From Atlantibacter hermannii (GTDB taxonomy: Bacteria > Pseudomonadota > Gammaproteobacteria > Enterobacterales > Enterobacteriaceae), in contig LR134136.1 in NCBI GenBank assembly GCA_900635495.1, positions 1,488,001 to 1,552,000 on the forward strand: a stretch of DNA of 64,000 bases, given 5' to 3'. The translations under genes and the position numbers were made by a program. Position 1 is the stretch's first letter. Each line of letters starts with the position of its first letter. This document shows, in pieces, positions 55,061 to 64,000 of this stretch. The notes under the pieces are model-generated. The model saw only the letters and a program-made list of their open reading frames with translations, had not been told where the DNA came from and searched no databases.

Positions 55061-56650
55061 TTAACGCAGGGTAAGCAACTGGCGGGTATAGTCTGCCGCT
55101 GGTGACGAAAAGACCGTTGCACACGGCCCTTGCTCTACCACTTCGCCCTGTTTTAATACCACTACCTGATGACACAGCGAACGCACCACTTCCAGGTCAT
55201 GACTGATGAACAGCCAGGCCAGACGGTGTTTTGCCTGTAATGATTTCAACAACGCCAGAATCTGCGCCTGTACGGTTCTGTCGAGTGAAGAGGTGGGCTC
55301 ATCCAGCACCATCAGATCGGGCTTCAGGATCAGCGCCCGGGCAATCGCGATGCGCTGGCGCTGGCCGCCGGAAAATTCTGCCGGATAGCGATAGCGCGTG
55401 TCCGGATCAAGCCCCACTTCCCGCATCACGTCGATAACCTGCGCTTCCCGCTGCTGACGGGTTAACTGCGGATGATGGACCCGTAATCCTTCTTCAATGA
55501 TCTGCAGCACGTTGAGCCGCGGATTCAATGATGAGTTCGGGTCCTGAAACACCACCTGTATACGATGGCGCACCGGCAGCATTTTTTTACGGTTCCACAG
55601 ATGCAGCGGCTGCCCGTCGAACAGGATTTCGCCCTGAGAAGGGATGAGACGCAGCAGGGCCAGCCCGGTGGTGCTTTTGCCGGACCCGGATTCGCCGACC
55701 AGCCCCAGACTCTCCCCCGCCCGTAATGAAAAACTCAAATTACGTAACGCGTAGTGATGCCCTACGGCGCGGCGCAACAGCCCGCGGCGGATCGGAAAAG
55801 CCACCTGTAAGTCTTTTACCTGCAACAGTACCGGGCTGGCCTCAGGTAAGGCCACCGGATCGCCTCCCGGTTCCGACGCCAGCAGCTTTTGGGTGTACGG
55901 ATGGCGCGGCTGGCTGAACAACTGGTGCGTGGTGTTTTGCTCAACGCATTTGCCGTTTTGCATGACCGCCACGTTGTCTGCAAGCCTTTTCACGATAGTC
56001 AGGTTATGAGTGATAAACAGCAGGCCCATATTCAGCTCCCGCTTCAGCTCATCCAGCAGTTGCAGAATTTGCGCCTGCACGGTGACATCGAGCGCCGTAG
56101 TGGGCTCATCGGCAATCAGTAATTGTGGACGGGTCAACAGCGCCATGGCGATCATCACGCGCTGGCGTTCGCCGCCGGAAAGCTGGTGCGGATAGTCATT
56201 CAGACGGCTGGCGGGCTTGCGGATGCCGACCCGATCCAGACAGGTGATAATCTCTGCCCGTGCCGGCTCTCTGCGCATGCCGCGATGAACCGAAAGTACT
56301 TCATACAGCTGTTTTTCGATGTTGTGCAGCGGATTGAGCGAGACCATCGGCTCCTGAAAGATCATGGCGATTTTGTTGCCGCGTACGCCGCGCAACTGTG
56401 ACTCACTGGCATGAAGCAGCGACTGGCCTTCGAAGCGGATATCGCCCTGGGGATACACCACGGGCGGCGTTGGCAGCAACCGTAAAACCGACAGCGCCGT
56501 GACGCTTTTTCCTGAACCGGATTCCCCCACCAGTGCCACAGTTTCCCCCGCATCAATGCGCAGCGAGAAATCATCCACCACCCGTCGTTCAACATCGTTC
56601 TGGCGAAACGCGACAGAGAGTCCATCAATGGAAAGCAGAGGAGCCGTCAT
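55061..56650 (-). CDS. yejF: Peptide ABC transporter ATPase YejF (two fused nucleotide-binding domains)
   Basis: 529 residues. Each half has a Walker A (GESGSGKSVTALS, GESGSGKSTTGLA), signature (LSGGERQRVMIAMAL, FSGGQRQRIAIARAL) and Walker B (LIADEPTTALDV, MVLDEPTSSLDR). Energises the YejABEF importer for peptides and microcin C. Last gene of the yejABEF transcript, two bases after yejE. Confidence 0.96.
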   Translation of the reverse strand: MTAPLLSIDGLSVAFRQNDVERRVVDDFSLRIDAGETVALVGESGSGKSVTALSVLRLLPTPPVVYPQGDIRFEGQSLLHASESQLRGVRGNKIAMIFQEPMVSLNPLHNIEKQLYEVLSVHRGMRREPARAEIITCLDRVGIRKPASRLNDYPHQLSGGERQRVMIAMALLTRPQLLIADEPTTALDVTVQAQILQLLDELKRELNMGLLFITHNLTIVKRLADNVAVMQNGKCVEQNTTHQLFSQPRHPYTQKLLASEPGGDPVALPEASPVLLQVKDLQVAFPIRRGLLRRAVGHHYALRNLSFSLRAGESLGLVGESGSGKSTTGLALLRLIPSQGEILFDGQPLHLWNRKKMLPVRHRIQVVFQDPNSSLNPRLNVLQIIEEGLRVHHPQLTRQQREAQVIDVMREVGLDPDTRYRYPAEFSGGQRQRIAIARALILKPDLMVLDEPTSSLDRTVQAQILALLKSLQAKHRLAWLFISHDLEVVRSLCHQVVVLKQGEVVEQGPCATVFSSPAADYTRQLLTLR

Positions 56651-56651
56651 C

Positions 56652-57677
56652 TTACGCTACCTTACTGGGGTCGAAGGCGTCGCGTACCGCTTCGCCGATA
56701 AAAATGAGCAGGGACAACAGTATCGCCAGGGAGAAAAAGGCGGTAATGCCAAGCCACGGCGCCTGAAGATTGTTTTTACCCTGTAACAGCAGTTCGCCGA
56801 GCGAAGGCGACCCCAGCGGCAGACCAAAGCCGAGAAAATCCAGCGAGGTGAGCGTGGTGATGGAGCCGCACAGGATAAACGGCAAAAAGGTCAGCGTTGC
56901 GACCATGGCGTTCGGCAGCATATGACGCCACATGATGGCGCGATCGCTCACGCCAAGCGCCTGGGCTGCGCGAATATAGTCAAAGTTGCGGGTTCGCAGG
57001 AATTCCGCCCGCACCACGCCCACCAGACTCATCCAGCCGAATATCACGGTAATTGCCAGCAGCCACCAGAAATTTGGCTGCACCACGCTTGAAAGCAGGA
57101 TGATCAAAAACAGAGTCGGCATGCCCGACCAGACTTCAATAAACCGCTGACCCCACAGATCGACCCTGCCGCCGTAATAGCCCTGTATCGCGCCGGCCGC
57201 GACGCCAATGACGCTGGAACACAGCGTGAGCATCAGGCCAAACAAAATGGAAATGCGGGTGCCATAGAGAATGCGCGCCAGCACGTCGCCACCGTTGGCA
57301 TCCGTACCCAGCCAGTTTTGCGCTGAAGGAGGAGAGGGGAAGGGCCGATCGGTGGCGTAGTTGATTGAATTAGCCCCAAAGCGAATCGGCGCCCAGAGGA
57401 TCCAGCCGTTTTGTTCAATCCGCGTCTGCAACCACGGGTCCTGATAGTTAGCGCGGGTGGCAAGCGGGCCGCCAAACTCGCTTTCGCTGTAATTCGCTAT
57501 CACCGGGAAATACCAGCGGTCCTGATAATTCACCATCAGCGGCCGATCGTTGGCGATCAGTTCAGACGCCATGCTGAGCACAAAGATGACAACAAAAATC
57601 CATAAGGACCAGAAACCACGGCGATTGCGGCGGAATCTCGCCCAGCGAGCCTGATAAACGGGGCTTAAGCGACTCAT
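56652..57677 (-). CDS. yejE: Peptide ABC transporter permease YejE
   Basis: 341-residue inner-membrane permease with five to six helices and the EAA-type loop (AAQALGVSDRAIMWRHMLPNA). Its start overlaps the yejB stop (ATGA), pairing the two permease subunits. Confidence 0.96.
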   Translation of the reverse strand: MSRLSPVYQARWARFRRNRRGFWSLWIFVVIFVLSMASELIANDRPLMVNYQDRWYFPVIANYSESEFGGPLATRANYQDPWLQTRIEQNGWILWAPIRFGANSINYATDRPFPSPPSAQNWLGTDANGGDVLARILYGTRISILFGLMLTLCSSVIGVAAGAIQGYYGGRVDLWGQRFIEVWSGMPTLFLIILLSSVVQPNFWWLLAITVIFGWMSLVGVVRAEFLRTRNFDYIRAAQALGVSDRAIMWRHMLPNAMVATLTFLPFILCGSITTLTSLDFLGFGLPLGSPSLGELLLQGKNNLQAPWLGITAFFSLAILLSLLIFIGEAVRDAFDPSKVA

Positions 57678-58771
57678 CCGCGTCCCTCAAAATCGATACG
57701 TGGGTCGACCAGGGTATAAGCAATATCGCTAAGGATATTCAGCAACAGGCCGATCAGGGTGAAGATATAAAGCGTGCCGAACATCACCGGATAATCCCGC
57801 GATACAGTGGCTTCGTAGCCCAGCAGCCCCAGTCCGTTGAGTGAAAACATCACTTCGATCAGCAGCGAACCGGTAAAGAACATGCTGATAAACGCCGCCG
57901 GAAACCCGGCGATCACCAGCAGCATGGCATTGCGGAATACGTGGCCGTGCAGAACCTGTTTTTCGCTAAGGCCCTTTGCACGGGCGGTGACTACATATTG
58001 TTTGCGGATCTCATCCAGAAAGGAGTTTTTCGTCAGCATCGTAAGAGTGGCGAACCCGCCGATCACCGTCGCCAGCACCGGCAGCGTGATGTGCCAGAGA
58101 TAATCGGTAATCTGTTTATACCAGGGCAGGCTGTCGAAATTTGCTGAAACCAGCCCGCGTAACGGGAAGATATCGAACCAGGTGCCGCCTGCGAACAGCA
58201 CAATCAGCAGAATGGCGAACAGAAACGCCGGGATGGCGTAGCCGACAATGATCAGCGCGCTACTCCAGACGTCGAATGCGCTGCCATTACGCACCGCTTT
58301 ACGAATGCCCAGCGGGATAGAGACCAGATAGATAATCAGCGTACTCCACAACCCCAGCGTAATGGATACCGGCAGGCTGTCGCGGATCAATTCCAGTACC
58401 GACGCGCTGCGGAACAGGCTGTTGCCGAAATCAAAACGCACATAGTCTTTGAGCATGGTGAAGTAACGTTCATGCAGCGGCTTATCAAAGCCGTAGCGCT
58501 TCGTTATCTCTTCAATGACCTCCGGGTCCAGCCCGCGTGCGCCGCGATACTGGCTGTCGCCAGGGTTGCGTACGCCGGGCTGGGCATGGCTCAGGCCGCT
58601 GCCCTCCGCGCTCACACCCGGAATACCGCCGTCGCGGCCAAACTGGATAGCGGAAATGGCCTGATCCACCGGCCCGCCCGGGGCAATCTGGACGATAAAA
58701 AAATTGATCGTAATGATGGCCCACAGCGTGGGGATGATCAGCAGCAGTCGCCGAATTAAATAAGCACCCAT
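57674..58771 (-). CDS. yejB: Peptide ABC transporter permease YejB
   Basis: 365 residues (E. coli 364), starting MGAYLIRRLLLIIPTLWAII. DppB-type permease with EAA loop in VVTARAKGLSEKQVLHGHVFRNAM. Carries the long periplasmic insertion GSGLSHAQPGVRNPGDSQY seen in YejB. Nine bases after yejA. Confidence 0.96.
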   Translation of the reverse strand: MGAYLIRRLLLIIPTLWAIITINFFIVQIAPGGPVDQAISAIQFGRDGGIPGVSAEGSGLSHAQPGVRNPGDSQYRGARGLDPEVIEEITKRYGFDKPLHERYFTMLKDYVRFDFGNSLFRSASVLELIRDSLPVSITLGLWSTLIIYLVSIPLGIRKAVRNGSAFDVWSSALIIVGYAIPAFLFAILLIVLFAGGTWFDIFPLRGLVSANFDSLPWYKQITDYLWHITLPVLATVIGGFATLTMLTKNSFLDEIRKQYVVTARAKGLSEKQVLHGHVFRNAMLLVIAGFPAAFISMFFTGSLLIEVMFSLNGLGLLGYEATVSRDYPVMFGTLYIFTLIGLLLNILSDIAYTLVDPRIDFEGRG

Positions 58772-58780
58772 AGCGATCCC

Positions 58781-60586
58781 TTAGCGCCGACCAGCGGGCA
58801 GTTTTGCCGCACGGTTAACGTCATACCACCAGGTGTCGAAACCCAGTGAATAAAGTGGCGCAATGGCCGGATGCGAAAATTTATCCCAGTAGGCGAAACG
58901 GTCAGCCGGAATGTACCACATCGGCAACATGTAGAAATTCCATGTGAGCACCCGGTCAAGGGCGCGGCCCAGCGGCAACAATTTTTCTTTATCGCCCTGA
59001 TGCGCCATGATCTGGTTGATAAGGTTATCCACCACCGGGCTTTTTACCCCCGGCGCGTTATAGCTGGAATCGATATATTGCGACGCCCAGGAAATCTGTA
59101 AATCGGTGCCCGGCCAGGGCATCGCACGCCACAGCGTCGGCATCATGTCGTAATCCCGGGTTCGCAGGCGGTTGGTTATCTGCGAATTGTCGACCTGACG
59201 GATGTTCATGGTGATGCCCAGGCGTTCAAGGTTATGCTGAAACGGAAGCACCCACTGATTATTACCACCTGAGGAGAGCAGCAGCTCGAAGCTGAACGGC
59301 TGACCGGTTTTCACATTCACCAGCTTCTGGTCTTTCAACACCCATCCCGCTTCTTTCAGCAATGCCATTGCCTTGAGCAGGTTTTCGCGATCGAAACCAT
59401 CGCCTTTTGATACCGGCGGCTGATAAATAGTGGTGAACACCTCCGGGGGAAGTTCGGCTTTCATCGGTGCCAGCAGCACCAGCTCATCGGCTTTGGGATA
59501 ATCGCGCGCCGCGTATTCGGTATTCTGGAAGTAGCTATTCGGACGGCTGTAAGCGTGATAAAACAACGCCTTATTCATCCATTCAAAATCAAACGCCAGG
59601 GTGATCGCCTCGCGTACCCGGCGGTCGGTAAACTGCGGACGCTGGATATTAAACGCCAGCCAGCGGGTGTCTTTCGCGGCTTCGCTTTTTTGCTCGTCCT
59701 TGATGATGAACTTACTGTCGAAGTTTTTTCCGGTGTAGCGGGTGGCCCAGTTTTTGGCGCTGACTTCGGCACGGAAATCAAACGCACCGGCCTTGAAAGC
59801 CTCAAATGCCACGTTATCGTCAAGGTAGTAATCGTAGCGGATGGAATCGAAGTTCCAGCGCCCGCGGTTAACCGGCAGGTTAGCGGCCCAGTAATCCTTA
59901 ACGCGTGAATAGACCACATACTGGCCCATTTTCCAGGCGGTAATTTTGTACGGCCCGCTGGCGAGCGGCGGGCGGGACAGCGGATCGCTGAGTTTATGAT
60001 CTTTCCAGTACGCTTTCGGCATGACCGGCAACGACAGCAGTCCCAGTAAGTTTTCTTTGCCCGGTGCGCCCAGCTCAATACGGACCGTCAGCGGCGCGAT
60101 AGCCTTTACCGTGGTGCCTTTATAATAGAGACGAAACTGCGGCACGCCTTCGGTCATAAATTTTGAAAAGGTGAAGGCAACATCTTCGGCGGTAATCGGG
60201 CTGCCATCGTGGAAACGCGCATTCGGATTAATTTCCACTTCCGCCCAGGCGTAGTTATCGGGATACCGCATCCGTTCGGCAATTAACGGGTAATAACTGG
60301 CAGGCTCATCGTCAGAAGTGGTAAACAGGGCGTCGTAGAGACTCTCCGTGCGCACGGCAGGGTTACCCCGCAGGGCGTAGCGGTTGAAGTTATCAAAGGT
60401 GCCGATGTTGGAAAGGGTGATGCTTCCACCCTTGGGCGCGGCAGGGTCGACATAATCAAAGTGGGTAAAATCCACGGCATATTTAGGTTCCCCCAATACC
60501 GCCAGGGAATAACTCTCTTTGATATTTTGCGTGTATCCCACGGTGCTTATCAGACTAAGCAGCAAAATCAGTGCGCGCGCGAACAT
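58781..60586 (-). CDS. yejA: Periplasmic peptide-binding protein YejA
   Basis: SBP family 5 protein that delivers peptides and microcin C to YejBEF. The start at 60586 (MFARALILLLSLISTVGYTQ) places a normal signal peptide first and gives 601 residues (E. coli 604); the frame starting at 60616 adds ten residues before it. Mature protein opens NIKESYSLAVLGEPKYA. Ribosome sites for both candidate starts are weak. Confidence 0.94.
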   Translation of the reverse strand: MFARALILLLSLISTVGYTQNIKESYSLAVLGEPKYAVDFTHFDYVDPAAPKGGSITLSNIGTFDNFNRYALRGNPAVRTESLYDALFTTSDDEPASYYPLIAERMRYPDNYAWAEVEINPNARFHDGSPITAEDVAFTFSKFMTEGVPQFRLYYKGTTVKAIAPLTVRIELGAPGKENLLGLLSLPVMPKAYWKDHKLSDPLSRPPLASGPYKITAWKMGQYVVYSRVKDYWAANLPVNRGRWNFDSIRYDYYLDDNVAFEAFKAGAFDFRAEVSAKNWATRYTGKNFDSKFIIKDEQKSEAAKDTRWLAFNIQRPQFTDRRVREAITLAFDFEWMNKALFYHAYSRPNSYFQNTEYAARDYPKADELVLLAPMKAELPPEVFTTIYQPPVSKGDGFDRENLLKAMALLKEAGWVLKDQKLVNVKTGQPFSFELLLSSGGNNQWVLPFQHNLERLGITMNIRQVDNSQITNRLRTRDYDMMPTLWRAMPWPGTDLQISWASQYIDSSYNAPGVKSPVVDNLINQIMAHQGDKEKLLPLGRALDRVLTWNFYMLPMWYIPADRFAYWDKFSHPAIAPLYSLGFDTWWYDVNRAAKLPAGRR

Positions 60587-60730
60587 TCGATGGCGTGATC
60601 CGGTTGTGGGTCTCATTATCCAGGCGATACGCCAGGTTAATCATCACCAGGGGCTAAGCTGTTGTCTGTGAATAATAAGTGAGGGGAGCAGGATTGTGAA
60701 ATAAATGTCCCGCATTCCGCCCGCGCATGC

Positions 60731-62296
60731 TTATCTTTCTGACCGGTTTCGCTGCCATTCGATAAGCTGCGCCACACGCATCGGGCGTGAAAAGTAAAAC
60801 CCCTGTAAGTAGTTGACGCCGCGCTCCTTCAGCCATTTCGCCTGCTCACATGTTTCCACCCCTTCCGCCACGGTCATCATATTCAACCGGCGGGCGAGGG
60901 TGATCACCGCGTCCAGCACAGGGGAGGTAACGGTTTCCGTTCCAATGGCATTGACGAAACCCCGATCGATTTTCAGATAATCCATCGTGAACCGTTCCAG
61001 ATAAATCAACGCGCTATGACCGGTACCGAAATCATCCACAGCGATTTCAAAACCCTGCTGGTGTAACCATTCAAAGAGCGAGGCAGCCTGTTGTTCTTCG
61101 ATCATATCGCGCTCGGTAATTTCAAACACAATCTGAAAATCGTTTGAGGGCAGTGAAGCGGCAAACTGACGGATATCCTCCTTGAATTCCGGTGAATGCA
61201 GATGCCCGGGCGCGATATTGATGCCAATTTTGCCGCCCGGCGGCAGCACATCCTTCAGTAACGGCACCTCTTTAGCGATTAACGTAAACAGATGGCGCGT
61301 CAGTGGAACAATAAGCTGTTGCGCCTCAGCGAAGCTGATAAAGGCGTCAGGAGGGATAGTCCCGGCGTCGGGGTGTTCCCAGCGCATCAAAACTTCCACG
61401 CCCGTCATCGTTAATCCCTCGGATTCCACGACCGGCTGCCAGACAATATAAAACTGGTTACGGCGCATTCCCTGCATGATTTCTTTACCGGAACGCTGAC
61501 GGTTATACAGGATATAACCGCACACCACGCCGCCACCGAGGCCGAATAGCGTTCCAGCCAGTACTGACAACAGAACGTCTTCGCCGGACCAGGTTTTCCC
61601 GTACACATAGAGCTGAATCGGATACTCCGCGATCTTCACAATACGCAGTGGCGGCGCGGAGAGAGGGGAAAGCGTGTGGACGCCTGCCGTACGGGTGGTG
61701 ATGGCTTTGTCGCCCACGACCATCGCCATGCTCGGCGCATCGCGATGGCGGGCGGTGAACAGCAAATATGGCGTTAAATTGACATTCAGCGTGGTAACGA
61801 TCCCCCGCTGCGGATGGGCTGGGTTTTGAAACCAAATCACAATAGTGGGCTTACCGGGCACCATGGTTGTGCCGGGCAGAATAGCCATATCGACAGATTT
61901 TTTGATATCGATTCCCGGCGCCAGTATCGATACCGGCATTGACATTGCGCCCGTTGCCGACGAGCAGTAGGCCGTGCCGTTATCCACCAGTACAAAGGCC
62001 CGGACGTTAGTGTTAAATGCCGCTTGCGAGGTAAGATCTGATGAGACCTGATTACAGCCGGAAACCGTCAGAGGCTGCAGCGTCGTGACCACACCCTCGA
62101 GATCGTGGAAGTAGCCATGCACATACTCCCGGATACTGTGGGTAAGAATATCGTAAGCCTGTTCACGCTTATGGTGCAGCCACAGTGCGTTAATGACGGA
62201 GGCGCAGATTGCCAGCAGCAAACCGACCATAATGCTGATGAGGATGATTTTGCGCGGCGTCGCCAGATATCGCTCGAAGATATGAGCTGCTCTCAT
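60731..62296 (-). CDS. pdeN: CSS-motif cyclic-di-GMP phosphodiesterase PdeN (Rtn)
   Basis: 521 residues (E. coli Rtn 518). N-terminal helix (IILISIMVGLLLAICASVINA), a periplasmic CSS-motif domain with the redox cysteines in SGCNQV and YCSSATG, a second helix near 240, then an EAL domain. The catalytic motif reads EVLMRW in place of EAL, as in the E. coli homologue; other metal and substrate residues are kept (FEITERDM, VDDFGTGHSALIYLERF). Disulfide state of the CSS domain controls membrane-proximal proteolysis and activity in relatives. Confidence 0.94.
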   Translation of the reverse strand: MRAAHIFERYLATPRKIILISIMVGLLLAICASVINALWLHHKREQAYDILTHSIREYVHGYFHDLEGVVTTLQPLTVSGCNQVSSDLTSQAAFNTNVRAFVLVDNGTAYCSSATGAMSMPVSILAPGIDIKKSVDMAILPGTTMVPGKPTIVIWFQNPAHPQRGIVTTLNVNLTPYLLFTARHRDAPSMAMVVGDKAITTRTAGVHTLSPLSAPPLRIVKIAEYPIQLYVYGKTWSGEDVLLSVLAGTLFGLGGGVVCGYILYNRQRSGKEIMQGMRRNQFYIVWQPVVESEGLTMTGVEVLMRWEHPDAGTIPPDAFISFAEAQQLIVPLTRHLFTLIAKEVPLLKDVLPPGGKIGINIAPGHLHSPEFKEDIRQFAASLPSNDFQIVFEITERDMIEEQQAASLFEWLHQQGFEIAVDDFGTGHSALIYLERFTMDYLKIDRGFVNAIGTETVTSPVLDAVITLARRLNMMTVAEGVETCEQAKWLKERGVNYLQGFYFSRPMRVAQLIEWQRNRSER

Positions 62297-62387
62297 CCCG
62301 GGGAACCTTCTGGGCAGGGGCGATGGGTGGGGTTGTAGAAGAATATAACGTAGTTGCAGACAGCTGTAATCACTCAGATTACAGCAA

Positions 62388-62412
62388 ACAAAAACGCTGC
62401 CGAAGCAGCGTT
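62388..62412 (-). terminator. Terminator of mepS
   Basis: Stem AACGCTGC / GCAGCGTT with CGAA loop; T run follows on the leftward strand. Beside it 62362-62384 is another palindrome (CTGTAAT / ATTACAG). Confidence 0.82.
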
Positions 62413-62459
62413 AATGTCAAACAGCATCTTATTGACAGTCAAGGGAAGCTGACAACAGA

Positions 62460-63029
62460 TTAAGTGCGGCTCAGTACGCGCCGTGCTTCGTTGTAACGCT
62501 TATTCCAGTAAGGCTCATCCATGCTGGAAATGACAACGCCACTGCTGGTGGAAGCATGAACGAACTGATTATTGCCGATATAAATACCGACATGGCGTCC
62601 GGTTGAACCTGCACGGAACAGAACCAAATCACCGGTTCGCAAGCCAGTACGGGAAACGTGTTTACCCATCTCTTGCTGTTCGTAAGTCGAACGCGGCAAC
62701 TCTAAACCAAATTGTTCGCGGAAAGTGCGCTGCACGAAACCGGAGCAATCAATGCCGCTACGGGTGCTGCCGCCGAGGCGATAGCGAACGCCTTTCCAGC
62801 TTGCGTATTGTTCCATTAAACGCGATTTGATATCGACGTTACGGACCATTTGTTCAAATTCATCCTGAGAGGCTTGCAGTAAAAAACTGTCGTTACTGCC
62901 TACTGCATGCGTCTCAGAATGCGCATTCTTCGCGGTATGGGTGGAGCTACAAGCGGAAAGCAGTACCGCTACTGCAATCGCAGGGATTACCCGCAAGAAA
63001 TATCTCACAATCGGCTGAGATTTGACCAT
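62460..63029 (-). CDS. mepS: Murein DD-endopeptidase MepS (Spr)
   Basis: 189-residue outer-membrane lipoprotein that cleaves peptide crosslinks during wall growth; its level is set by NlpI-Prc proteolysis. Lipobox LLSAC near residue 26. NlpC/P60 triad: Cys in GIDCSGFVQ, His in GRHVGIYIG, and His in QFVHAST. Full E. coli length. Confidence 0.97.
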   Translation of the reverse strand: MVKSQPIVRYFLRVIPAIAVAVLLSACSSTHTAKNAHSETHAVGSNDSFLLQASQDEFEQMVRNVDIKSRLMEQYASWKGVRYRLGGSTRSGIDCSGFVQRTFREQFGLELPRSTYEQQEMGKHVSRTGLRTGDLVLFRAGSTGRHVGIYIGNNQFVHASTSSGVVISSMDEPYWNKRYNEARRVLSRT

Positions 63030-63390
63030 GTTGTTTATTTTCCCTTGAAGTCCTTAACGACAAATATCGTTATAAAAAATGCCAAACGTGACGAGACTAA
63101 TTAGCAAGGCGTGATGAGACAATTCTGGATGTGCAAAAATGTGGGACAACGCACACTAAGATTACTCATTAGCCACTATTTAACCGTTTGCCAACAAAGC
63201 GAGTCCGAGATTACCCGATCGATACTCGCATGGCGAGCGCTTTTATCCGATTTTTTATAAGAAAATGTGATGTTAAAAAACAAAATTTATATTTCAACAT
63301 TGTTTTAACATTTTCGTTGCGATAATAGGCAAGTGTTTCATTTACATGACAAATATTTTGTTTGTTATTTAAGCTAAATTTTTTAATGTA
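63030..63390. promoter_or_regulatory. mepS upstream region
   Basis: 361 bases, strongly AT-rich toward 63390, with no credible gene. Presumably carries the mepS promoter and leader. No operator identified. Confidence 0.4.
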
Positions 63391-63430
63391 AAAAAAACCG
63401 CCAGACGTTTTTATCCTGTCTGGCGGTTTA
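63391..63430 (-). terminator. Terminator of lpxT
   Basis: Long stem AAACCGCCAGAC / GTCTGGCGGTTT with flanking A and T runs, 13 bases from the lpxT stop. Confidence 0.88.
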
Positions 63431-63443
63431 ATTTATGAACAAT

Positions 63444-64000
63444 TTAGTTGTGTTTATGGAGAGATTTATTCTTTCCAGGTAAATAGTGGTTCAGTCGCGT
63501 GATAATTATATCGCTTAGCGGTGTCATTAATACCCAGGGAAGCCCTACTAAAATTACGGATAAGGATCCCACGAAAATATCAGTAAACCAGTGAGCGCCA
63601 ATCATCATTCTCGGCAATGAAAAAACCACAAAAATAATCAGGGAAATCGCAAAAGCCCGCACTCCAAAATAGCGCAGCATGAATCCGCAAAATATCATCA
63701 GCATCATGCCGTGATCGCCAGGGAAGCTGTCTTTAGACGCATCTTTCGTGGGGACATTCAGTAAATCACTGACCCGGTTAATATCGGTGAAGAAAAGCGT
63801 CGGGCTATGGCGCTGCACCGGAATCATTTGTCCCAGCTGATTCAACACGACTGCGGTCAGCAGCATGACAACGCCCATGATGATAATCTGGCGGCGGCCA
63901 TAAGGCGTTTCTTTTACCCAGTAAGAGAGCATCAGCAGACCCATCGCCAGCAGCGAGCAGCCATCGAAAGCGCGGTTATTGGTGATCGCGACCAGCCATA
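63444..64000 (-). CDS. lpxT: LpxT, lipid A 1-diphosphate synthase, C-terminal part (5' end outside window)
   Basis: Inner-membrane PAP2-type phosphotransferase that uses undecaprenyl pyrophosphate to add a phosphate to lipid A. The frame stays open through base 64000 (WLVAITNNRAFDGCSLLAMG), so the start is off the window; about 184 of roughly 235 residues are present. PAP2 motifs: KDASKDSFPGDHG and PRMMIGAHWFTDI. Formerly yeiU; sits after mepS as in E. coli. Confidence 0.93.
   Translation of the reverse strand, partial: WLVAITNNRAFDGCSLLAMGLLMLSYWVKETPYGRRQIIIMGVVMLLTAVVLNQLGQMIPVQRHSPTLFFTDINRVSDLLNVPTKDASKDSFPGDHGMMLMIFCGFMLRYFGVRAFAISLIIFVVFSLPRMMIGAHWFTDIFVGSLSVILVGLPWVLMTPLSDIIITRLNHYLPGKNKSLHKHN

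Noticed and set aside
1..64000. CRISPR array, rRNA genes or prophage
   Set aside because: No regularly spaced repeats, no rRNA-like sequence and no phage structural genes other than the phage-derived T6SS parts.

Overview
The window is chromosomal DNA of an enteric bacterium (Enterobacteriaceae, possibly a plant- or soil-associated genus near Kosakonia, Enterobacter or Klebsiella; the genus is a guess). Both ends are core genes closely resembling E. coli: rcsD-rcsB on the left, and on the right the block tRNA-Pro, yejM, yejL, yejK, rplY, radD, rsuA, bcr, yejG, yejFEBA, pdeN (rtn), mepS (spr), lpxT. Between them lie about 44 kb of accessory DNA.

Layout. (1) 1-2.4 kb: end of rcsD, then rcsB and its terminator. 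rcsC, normally convergent with rcsB, is not there. (2) 2.5-11.1 kb: a carbon-catabolism cluster of two divergent transcripts. Leftward are a transaldolase and an RpiB-family isomerase. Rightward are an MFS transporter, a DhaK-DhaL-type ketose kinase, a triose-phosphate-isomerase paralogue, a TIM-barrel decarboxylase/isomerase, a PGDH_C-type oxidoreductase and a SorC-family regulator. The set matches the D-apionate route: D-apionate -> 3-oxo-isoapionate -> L-erythrulose -> L-erythrulose-1-P -> D-erythrulose-4-P -> D-erythrose-4-P, with transaldolase passing the last product to the pentose phosphate pathway. This is inferred from family composition. (3) 11.1-14.4 kb: a ferric-aerobactin-type receptor (iutA) and a divergent siderophore-interacting reductase around a Fur-box-like site. 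(4) 14.4-15.1 kb: yedK.

(5) 15.2-46.8 kb: a type VI secretion island. It is bounded by a 17-bp repeat (agggaattttggtcggc), which is the 3' end of tRNA-Pro at 46.75 kb and a displaced copy with its own terminator at 15.2 kb. This is the usual mark of integration into a tRNA 3' end. No integrase remains. Genes in order: tssB, tssC, tssK, tssL, an OmpA-domain protein, hcp, a relic of tssH/clpV, a Tle5-type phospholipase D with two Sel1-repeat lipoproteins, vgrG, a second Tle5 with three more Sel1 lipoproteins, PAAR, an unknown membrane protein, tssM, tssF, tssG, tssJ, tssE and an unknown gene. tssA is not visible and tssH is reduced to an N-terminal scrap, so the machine is incomplete unless those parts are encoded elsewhere.

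(6) 46.9-64 kb: core genes for outer-membrane lipid control (yejM, lpxT), ribosome (rplY, rsuA), DNA repair (radD), export (bcr), peptide import (yejABEF), c-di-GMP turnover (pdeN) and murein hydrolysis (mepS).

Caution. At least fourteen protein-gene breaks are single-base indels, nearly all in runs of the same base, and one splits yejM, whose N-terminal membrane part is essential in E. coli. A similar extra G sits in the anticodon loop of tRNA-Pro. Most are probably consensus errors. Genes marked 'frameshifted' are broken as sequenced but likely intact in the organism.
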